Part shown: one piece after another, positions 58,554 through 64,000 of the stretch | How the letters are laid out: the number at the start of each line of letters is the position of its first letter | Numbering within the stretch: position 1 is the first letter of the stretch | Assembly: GCF_902459555.1 (NCBI RefSeq) | Contig: NZ_CABPSM010000019.1 | Coordinates: 16,051-80,050, forward strand | Length of the DNA stretch: 64,000 nt | Reading direction: 5' to 3' | Source of the DNA: Pandoraea horticolens | GTDB taxonomy: Bacteria > Pseudomonadota > Gammaproteobacteria > Burkholderiales > Burkholderiaceae | Program-made: the position numbers and the translations under genes | Notes under the pieces: model-generated | Database searches by the model: none | What the model saw: only the letters and a program-made list of their open reading frames with translations | Told to the model about the DNA's origin: nothing

Positions 58554-58987
58554 GCAACCCAATCCCCCCCTGAAACCAGCGGCAACTGACTGACCGCCGA
58601 TTCGCTCACCGGATAAACGATGCATGCATACGTCGCGCCGTCGCACGCGACGTCGTGCATCTCCCGAACGAACAACCCCGCCTCGCCCGGATAGACCGCT
58701 TCGATCTCGTCGAGCACGGGGATCAGTGCCGCCGGAATCCGGTAAATGTCACCGGTCACATGTTCGCCCGCATCAGCGAGCACCATGCCCGGATAGCGTC
58801 CGAAATCATAAAGCCGCCCACCGAGTGACGCAGTGCCGACGTAGACCGGCGCCGCAATGCCGTGACGTGCGGCCGCTCGCATCATGTCGTTGATTTCTCC
58901 CACACGCAGCGTGCCATAGACGAAGGCATAGATTGCCTCGTCGGGGACGTCATGGGCGTCGCACAGATCATGCGTTGCCGTTGTCAT
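58520..58987 (-). CDS. Gamma-glutamylcyclotransferase (AIG2-like) family protein
   Basis: Small protein of 155 aa with the GGCT/AIG2 fold. The substrate-binding signature AIYAFVYGTLRVGEINDMMR (YGTLR motif) lies near residue 18. GGRLYDFGRYPGMVLA, GDIYRIPAALIPVLDEIEAV with the acidic catalytic-type Glu, and the C-terminal YACIVYPV complete the fold. Family members cleave gamma-glutamyl amines or glutathione-related peptides; the substrate here is not determined. The ATG at 58987 has GGA 8 nt upstream; an ATG three codons earlier (58996) is an alternative. It is divergent from the AraC regulator. Confidence 0.85.
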   Translation of the reverse strand: MTTATHDLCDAHDVPDEAIYAFVYGTLRVGEINDMMRAAARHGIAAPVYVGTASLGGRLYDFGRYPGMVLADAGEHVTGDIYRIPAALIPVLDEIEAVYPGEAGLFVREMHDVACDGATYACIVYPVSESAVSQLPLVSGGDWVAYRRERDANAA

Positions 58988-59232
58988 TACGAACATCCAA
59001 ATCGGAAATGGCTGACGTTGGATCAGAAGAACGTCAGAGAACGAAGGAAAATGCGTCAGGCCGCTTATAGCCACCTGGCTTGCGTCCGTCGCGGGCTGAC
59101 TTGGATCATAGCGTCTTTGCCGCCCGGAAAGCTGTGGCACGCGCCCCTGAGCGACCAACGGAGACAGAGAGATCCCAACGCCCATGCGCGGCTGATTTAC
59201 ACTTATGAAACTCGAATTGTCGCGATTACGCC

Positions 59233-60132
59233 ATGCCCAACCTCATGCCCGCGCCGCCCGACCTGTTGGATGCCGAGCTGCTGGGCGCCGATGCCGGCAC
59301 CTCATCACCGGTCGACCCCGAACCGTATGTTTTGCCCACCGCATTCATGCCGACCCAGGCGCGCCCGGTGCGGCTGCGCGCACGGCCGTTGCGCGACGGC
59401 ATCCGCGTGCCTGACCATCAGCATGCTTGGGCTCAGGTCGCGTACACGCCACGAGGTGTCATCCAGATTGCGGTAGCCGATGCGGCGTGGATCGTACCGC
59501 CATCGCGCGCAATCTGGATTCCGCCGAATGTCGTGCATAGCCTGCAAGTCAACGAACCTTCGTACCTGCGCACGCTTTATGTCCATCCGGAGGTCATCCC
59601 GGCGGGACTCGATCATTGCCGAGTCGTTGAGGTGTCGCCGTTGCTGCGCGAGTTGATCGCGGCCATCGACGTGCCTGAGGGCACCCTCGATGCCCCCCGC
59701 GAGCAACTACTGGGAGGCTTGATTCTTGATGAGTTGCGGCGCGCGTCACCGTTGCCCCTGGAGGTGCCGCTGCCGCGCGACAAGCGGTTGCTCACCCTGT
59801 GCAATGCGATGCTGGTCGATCCGGCGCGCGCCTGGACACTCGATCAATGGGCCCGCTACGCGGGCGCCAGCCCGCGCACCATCGGACGGCTGTTCCGGCA
59901 GGAACTCAATATGAGTTTCGTGCAATGGCGTCAGCAGGTCCTGCTGGCACAGGCGATTCCGCTCGCGTCGAAGGGATATCCGCTCGCCCGCATCGCCAGG
60001 GAACTGGGCTATCGAAGTCAGAGTGCGTTTTCCGCGATGTTCAAACGCACCTTCGGACGCACCCCCAGCGAATTCTTCGCCACCGTTCCCGACGCTACAT
60101 CTGCCGGAACAGGTGCGCATACTGACGACTGA
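59233..60132 (+). CDS. AraC-family transcriptional regulator
   Basis: DNA-binding regulator of 299 aa. The N-terminal part is a cupin sensor (DHQHAWAQVAYTPRGVIQIA; WIVPPSRAIWIPPNVVHSLQ). The C-terminal AraC domain (about 195-290) has two helix-turn-helix units: WTLDQWARYAGASPRTIGRL and then GYPLARIARELGYRSQSAFS with AMFKRTFGRTPSEFF. Most such regulators control a neighbouring gene; the divergent cyclotransferase-like gene is the nearest candidate (inference). Its last 38 bp overlap the convergent response-regulator gene. Confidence 0.92.
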   Translation: MPNLMPAPPDLLDAELLGADAGTSSPVDPEPYVLPTAFMPTQARPVRLRARPLRDGIRVPDHQHAWAQVAYTPRGVIQIAVADAAWIVPPSRAIWIPPNVVHSLQVNEPSYLRTLYVHPEVIPAGLDHCRVVEVSPLLRELIAAIDVPEGTLDAPREQLLGGLILDELRRASPLPLEVPLPRDKRLLTLCNAMLVDPARAWTLDQWARYAGASPRTIGRLFRQELNMSFVQWRQQVLLAQAIPLASKGYPLARIARELGYRSQSAFSAMFKRTFGRTPSEFFATVPDATSAGTGAHTDD

Positions 60133-60919
60133 CCGCCACGCGATCCTTGCGACGCTTGAGCTTGAGTGTGAGACGGCCCAACGGCGTATGCTGCGCGCTC
60201 ACGACTTCAGCAACGTTGACCACCGTACTGCGGTGCACCTGCCAAAAGCGCGACGGATCGAGTTGCGGCATCAGTTCGCGCAGACTCGTGCGGATCAGCA
60301 GATCGCCGTCGGTCGTCGCCACCACGACATACTTGTCGGCGGCCTCGAAAAAGCACACATCCTCGACGGGCACGATGCGAATCTCGTCGCGCACCGAGGC
60401 TCGGACAAAATGCAGATACTCGCGGGCATCCGTGGGCGGGGCGTCGCGCGGCGCCGGCGCGCCGTCCTGCTGCCCTGACGGGGCTCCCGCCTCCAGGTGC
60501 GTGCGCAGCGTCGTCAGCAGTTGCGAGAGCGTGTTGCCGTCCGGCACGGCCAGGCGTTCACGCACCCGTGCCACCGTGCGCGCCAGACGGTCGGGCTCCA
60601 CCGGTTTGAGCAGATAGTCGACGGCGGCCGCGTCGAACGCGTCGAGCGCGAACCGGTCGAACGCCGTCACGAACACGATCTGCGGCGGCCGGGCCAGCCG
60701 CGCGCATGCGCGAGCGACGTCGAGTCCGGTCGCGCCGGGCATGGAGATATCGAGAAAAACGACATCCGGTTGTGTCTGCGCGATGGCGGCGATCGCCGAC
60801 GTCCCGTCCGGTGCTACGGGCAGCACATGCAACCCGGGCCACGTCTGCGCAAGCATGGTGCGCAACGCGTCGGCGAGCAAAGGTTCGTCTTCGGCAATCA
60901 GGGCAACGGGGGATGTCAT
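60095..60919 (-). CDS. LytTR-type response regulator
   Basis: 274 aa. The receiver domain (1-125) has acidic residues EDE near 10-12, phosphoacceptor Asp57 in PDVVFLDISMPGATGLDVAR, and the conserved Lys in AAAVDYLLKPVEPDRL. After a variable linker the C-terminal LytTR DNA-binding domain (about 170-274) includes VPVEDVCFFEAADKYVVVAT and FWQVHRSTVVNVAEV. LytTR proteins bind direct repeats upstream of target genes. The start at ATG 60919 (MTSPVALIAEDEP) is chosen over 60928. It follows the sensor kinase by 26 bp, forming a two-component pair. Confidence 0.93.
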   Translation of the reverse strand: MTSPVALIAEDEPLLADALRTMLAQTWPGLHVLPVAPDGTSAIAAIAQTQPDVVFLDISMPGATGLDVARACARLARPPQIVFVTAFDRFALDAFDAAAVDYLLKPVEPDRLARTVARVRERLAVPDGNTLSQLLTTLRTHLEAGAPSGQQDGAPAPRDAPPTDAREYLHFVRASVRDEIRIVPVEDVCFFEAADKYVVVATTDGDLLIRTSLRELMPQLDPSRFWQVHRSTVVNVAEVVSAQHTPLGRLTLKLKRRKDRVAVSRQYAHLFRQM

Positions 60920-60945
60920 GCACTCCACTCTCTGGGACTAGAAAC

Positions 60946-62118
60946 CTATGCCGTTGGCACCGTTTGCGGCCCGGACAACACCACAGGCAAACGCAACGTT
61001 GCAACGACACCTCGCGGCACGCCCTCGGTGAGCGTGAGGCGCGCAGTGTCGCCATAGAGCACCCGCAGGCGCTCTCGAATATTCGTCAGACCGACGCCCC
61101 CCACAGGCTCGTGCACATCGCTTCGCACGGCGGCACGAAAGCCCGCGCCGTCGTCCGCCACGCGCACCGCCACTTGCCATTCGCCGTCCGCCAGGCGCTC
61201 GCGCCGGGCGCTGACATCCACCGAAGCGCCGCCGGCAAGGGGTTCGACACCATGCTTGATCGCATTCTCGACGAGCGGTTGCACGAGCATCGGGGGCACC
61301 TGTAACGTGCGGCAATCCTCGGGCAGATCGAGCATGTAGCGCAGCCGTTCGCCGAAGCGCACTTGCTGGATCGCCATCAAGGCGTCGAGCAGCGCGAATT
61401 CGTCGGCGAGCGTCGTGACCTCGGCCCGTGTGGCCGCGAGCGACGCGCGCAAGAACCGGTTGAGATGCCCGAGCAAGGTTCGTGCGCGCGCCGGATCGCT
61501 CGCGATGAGCGAGTCCAGATTGGCGAGCACGTTGAACAGAAAGTGCGGCTCCAGTTGTGCCTGCAGCGTCTGCAATTGCGCGTGGACGAGTGCCTTTTCT
61601 GCTGCTGCCTCGCGCAGTGCCTGCTGCGCAGTGGCTTCGCGCAGTTGCGACAGCCGCGCGCGCGACCACCCGTGATACGTGCCGATGCCGGTGGCAAGCA
61701 GCGCGATGAGCAGCACGATGGGCAACGAGTGTCCGTTCAACGGCCGCCACATCGAGATCGGCAGTCCCAGCAGCACGGTACCGATGGCGATGCCCAACAC
61801 GAGCCCGGCCGCACAACCGAACGCCACGAGCAGCAGGAACGGCACCATCGCCGGTGCGCCGTCACGCCAGATCGCGCGCCGTCCACCGTCGACAAACGCG
61901 GTGATGGAAATGCCGATGCACTGACTGAAAACGAAGTTCTGTACGAAGGTGCCGCCGAAGCCGACAAAAAAGAGGATCAGGGCGATGACGGTGTTGAAGA
62001 GCGCGACGCCCACGAGTTCGCGAAAAAACGTCGTCCACAGGCCGCTCGTCACTTTGACGGGGCCTACGTGTGCGCTCTCAACGGATTGCGGTTGTCTCAT
62101 CGTCGACATGCGTTTCAT
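60946..62118 (-). CDS. LytS/YehU-type sensor histidine kinase
   Basis: Membrane sensor kinase of 390 aa. The N-terminal half has four predicted membrane segments (about 36-56, 62-78, 92-118 and 131-147) with short loops and no large periplasmic sensor. A short coiled coil leads into the HisKA_7TM-like/His_kinase domain with LQAQLEPHFLFNVLANLDSL, His192 being the phosphorylation site. The ATPase domain has PMLVQPLVENAIKHGVEPL (N box) and RVADDGAGF, with GGVGLTNIRERLRVLYG. The ATG overlaps the stop of the DUF2306 gene (ATGA), so the three genes form one unit. Confidence 0.93.
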   Translation of the reverse strand: MKRMSTMRQPQSVESAHVGPVKVTSGLWTTFFRELVGVALFNTVIALILFFVGFGGTFVQNFVFSQCIGISITAFVDGGRRAIWRDGAPAMVPFLLLVAFGCAAGLVLGIAIGTVLLGLPISMWRPLNGHSLPIVLLIALLATGIGTYHGWSRARLSQLREATAQQALREAAAEKALVHAQLQTLQAQLEPHFLFNVLANLDSLIASDPARARTLLGHLNRFLRASLAATRAEVTTLADEFALLDALMAIQQVRFGERLRYMLDLPEDCRTLQVPPMLVQPLVENAIKHGVEPLAGGASVDVSARRERLADGEWQVAVRVADDGAGFRAAVRSDVHEPVGGVGLTNIRERLRVLYGDTARLTLTEGVPRGVVATLRLPVVLSGPQTVPTA

Positions 62119-62660
62119 GCGCCTGCCCCGCCTGTCATGGCGAGCGAGCCTGGCCCGGCTTCTGGCGCCCTTTGCGTTTGTTTTAGTGCCCCTGCTTGCT
62201 TATCGCTGTTCCTGCCGTTACGGATGACCGACGTTTCGGTGCCGCTCGCCCTACGTGCGCTATCCGGCGCTGCGGCTGCCTCATGGTGCCACATCTGCGC
62301 CAGCGCGCTGTTAAGCGCCCGCCCCGGCATCAGGACGGCAGCGCCCCCGGCAATCACCAGTCCGGCGTACAGACCCAGCATCTGCCGGCGATGCCCGCTC
62401 ACGTCACCCCGCCGTATCGCCACCACCGCCAGCACCAGACCGGTCAGCACGTAAGCCGCGAGCGCATGCAACCACGACAGATGGCCCCCGCCGAGTTCAC
62501 GGATCCCGAAGCTGGTCGCCGCCGTCACGGTCATCGCCGCCACCCACAACCGACCAACCCAACGGTGCCGCGACGTGCCGCGTCGCATGAACAGAATACC
62601 GACGCCCAACAGTACGGCGGCTACCGCAGCCCCCAAATGCATTCCCACCATCGTCGCCAT
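62115..62660 (-). CDS. DUF2306-type membrane protein
   Basis: 181 aa. Four hydrophobic segments lie in the first 115 residues (MVGMHLGAAVAAVLLGVGIL; RLWVAAMTVTAATSFGI; WLHALAAYVLTGLVLAVVAI; MLGLYAGLVIAGGAAVLMPG). The pattern FMRRGTSRHRWVGRLWVAAM and RRGDVSGHRRQML matches DUF2306, with conserved His residues near the membrane faces. The last 60 residues are hydrophilic and low in complexity. Function unknown. The 4-bp overlap with the sensor kinase suggests it could supply or modulate the signal (inference). Confidence 0.78.
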   Translation of the reverse strand: MATMVGMHLGAAVAAVLLGVGILFMRRGTSRHRWVGRLWVAAMTVTAATSFGIRELGGGHLSWLHALAAYVLTGLVLAVVAIRRGDVSGHRRQMLGLYAGLVIAGGAAVLMPGRALNSALAQMWHHEAAAAPDSARRASGTETSVIRNGRNSDKQAGALKQTQRAPEAGPGSLAMTGGAGA

Positions 62661-62883
62661 AACGTCCTCGCTGTGTACGGATCATGGCGCTACGATAAAA
62701 ACCTGTCCCGACACACGCAACCGTCTTGCGACGAATGGCGTCAACACGCCGCCAACGGCGGACGGCAGGCGCGAACGGCAAGCGACGGGCGGCGGCCGCG
62801 CATTTTCGCCGACGATTGTGACACGACGATGCCAAGTGTCACGCGTAAAAAAATTAAGTCTTTACTGGTTTGATATGCGCCAT

Positions 62884-63535
62884 GTGACCTGCCCCCGGCA
62901 AACAGGGCCATCCGGCATCTAGTAGAGTTCGTTTTCGGAGAAGAAGACGAACATGAAGAAACGCTTTTCGGAACAGCAAATCATCGGGTTTCTGAAAGAA
63001 GCCGGGGCCGGTATGCCGGCATGGAAGTCTCGGACGCACGCCGACTGAAGGACCTGGTGGAACGCGAAGGCACGCACGCCAATCACAAACGGGTGTATCG
63101 CCTGTATCGTGAGGCGGGGCTGACGGTGCGGCACCGTCGCAAGCGCCACGGCGTCATGATTGAACGCGAGCAACTGGCCTTGCCGAACGCGCCCAACGAG
63201 GTTTGGTCAATCGACTTCGTGATGGATACGCTAGCCAATGGGCGGCGCCTGAAGTGCCTGACAATCGTCGACGATTTCACGAAAGAGGTTGTCGACATCG
63301 TCATCGACCACGGCATCTCAGGTTTGTATGTCGCTCGCCCACGCTCGCGCTGTCATCGCGGCATAGCGTCAGGACTACAACGAGCAAAGGCCGCACAGCG
63401 CACTGAATTACCTCTCGCCATCGGAGTTCGCGGCGAAACATCGGACAACAGCGGATGCTCCTGCCGCAGTCCAGGAGCTGGTTTAAAGGGACTTTGCCAG
63501 AAGTCCATTGGCCCCTATTGAAGGGGGCAGATCAC
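62884..63535 (+). mobile_element. Collapsed IS3-family element (IS407-like)
   Basis: The left end from 62884 (GTGACCTGCCCCC onward) and the reverse complement of the right end at 63484-63535 (GTGATCTGCCCCC onward) align over about 47 nt, including AGGGGCCA/AGGGCCA and TCT-G--A-AGT. These are imperfect terminal inverted repeats. About 650 bp remain of an element normally about 1.2-1.3 kb. I see no clear target-site duplication. The right end also matches the solitary end at 23926-23977. Confidence 0.8.
62953..63486 (+). pseudogene. Transposase orfA/orfB remnant, several deletions and frameshifts
   Basis: The orfA frame starts at 62953 as MKKRFSEQQIIGFLKEAGAG. It then jumps by deletion into MEVSDARRLKDL of the orfA middle, in another frame, which in turn runs directly into the orfB segment VEREGTHANHKRVYRLYREA. 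The rve catalytic domain is begun by NEVWSIDFVMDTLANGRRLK with the first Asp, but the region with the second Asp and the Glu is deleted after DHGISG. The orfB end (DYNEQRPHSALNYLSPSEFA) survives in yet another frame and stops at 63486. Clearly not functional. Confidence 0.85.
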
Positions 63536-63864
63536 CGTTATTTCGAGCAGGAAGAGATGACGGCGCAAGCCAGGGTGAGCAAAGCGAGATGAGTATCGAG
63601 AGAGCGCTCGAAACGAGTGCGCAACTAGCCGAAGCCGGCAAGCCAGGCGGGCTACTTCGAGACCACGCGCCACCAGCAATTAGATTCGGCTACACGACGC
63701 TTTTCCCCGGCAACGGGCGAAGAGCCCGCATGATGCGCCGCCGGGTGCGGCACGGTAACTGACAAAGTTAACAGTTGTCGAGTGACAAATCGAGTGGCTT
63801 CATGGCGATTCTGCGAGCAGGTGTGTCGCACCCGCCCCGGCTTCGAATTCTTGCGGAGACGTTC
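63536..63864. other. Region between the IS remnant and the right-edge frame
   Basis: About 330 bp. I see no convincing gene or RNA; the one open frame (63508-63762) begins inside the IS end and has no recognised similarity. Confidence 0.35.
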
Positions 63865-64000
63865 ATGAACACCAGCGATCCCCTCTCCCCGCCGCGACGT
63901 TTCCGGGCTTCTGGCAATGGTGTCGGTGCGATCTCCCGGACACCGCCCACTTGGCCCACCACCCTGACCCGCATCCTGGCGACTGTCGAGTCACCCCGCA
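63865..64000 (+). CDS. Possible N-terminus of a gene running off the right edge
   Basis: An ATG at 63865 preceded by GCGGAGA about 6 nt upstream opens a frame of 45 codons that is still open at the window end (MNTSDPLSPPRRFRASGNGV onward). No family is recognisable from so short a stretch, so this may be a real gene start or chance. Confidence 0.35.
   Translation, partial: MNTSDPLSPPRRFRASGNGVGAISRTPPTWPTTLTRILATVESPR

Noticed and set aside
63021..63521. An intact 166-residue transposase
   Set aside because: The frame holds only the middle of orfB; the catalytic core is deleted and the true C-terminus lies in another frame.

Overview
This 64 kb window is chromosomal DNA from a high-GC betaproteobacterium of the Burkholderiaceae. 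Gene order and protein style suggest Pandoraea or a close relative, but the genus is an inference. Housekeeping genes dominate: nearly all of 1-55 kb is core and densely packed, while 23.9-24.8 kb and 57-64 kb look accessory. No rRNA, tRNA or CRISPR array was recognised.

Layout. (1) 1-2.6 kb: ppsA (cut by the left edge) and its regulator ppsR are divergent. (2) 2.7-18.3 kb: one long minus-strand array reads, in transcription order, rpsB-tsf-pyrH-frr-uppS-cdsA-dxr-rseP-bamA-skp-lpxD-fabZ-lpxA-lpxB-rnhB-TrmH-type methyltransferase. It joins translation, isoprenoid and phospholipid synthesis, lipid A synthesis and outer-membrane assembly. It is headed by a good sigma70 promoter and a leader of about 280 nt. 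(3) 18.8-23.9 kb: map, glnD and an RluF-type pseudouridine synthase whose N-terminal extension is built from 99-bp tandem repeats. (4) 23.9-24.8 kb: a small graveyard with a solitary IS end, a truncated and frameshifted MFS transporter and a decayed lysR. (5) 24.8-33.8 kb, minus strand: def, ligA, zipA, smc and an EamA transporter. (6) 34.1-38.7 kb: lysine/diaminopimelate genes dapC-dapD, then yffB-dapE-prmB. (7) 38.8-47.4 kb: a cardiolipin synthase, a YheS-type ABC-F protein, radA-alr (minus), and lplT-thiD. (8) 47.4-50.9 kb, minus: tsaB-rimI-uracil-DNA glycosylase-DUF1853, all overlapping. (9) 51.0-58.2 kb: a RhlE-like helicase with a long leader, proline iminopeptidase, a universal stress protein, isocitrate lyase behind a strikingly AT-rich upstream region, and a second EamA transporter. 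(10) 58.4-64 kb: a gamma-glutamylcyclotransferase-like gene, an AraC regulator, a LytS/LytTR two-component pair coupled to a DUF2306 membrane protein, and a collapsed IS3-family element (IS407-like) whose ends match the solitary IS end 39 kb away.

No clear new defence or mobile system is present. The most interesting leads are the DUF1853 gene overlapping a uracil-DNA glycosylase (possible nuclease fold), the DUF2306-LytS-LytTR module, the repeat-built RluF extension, and several unexplained leaders and operator-like palindromes.
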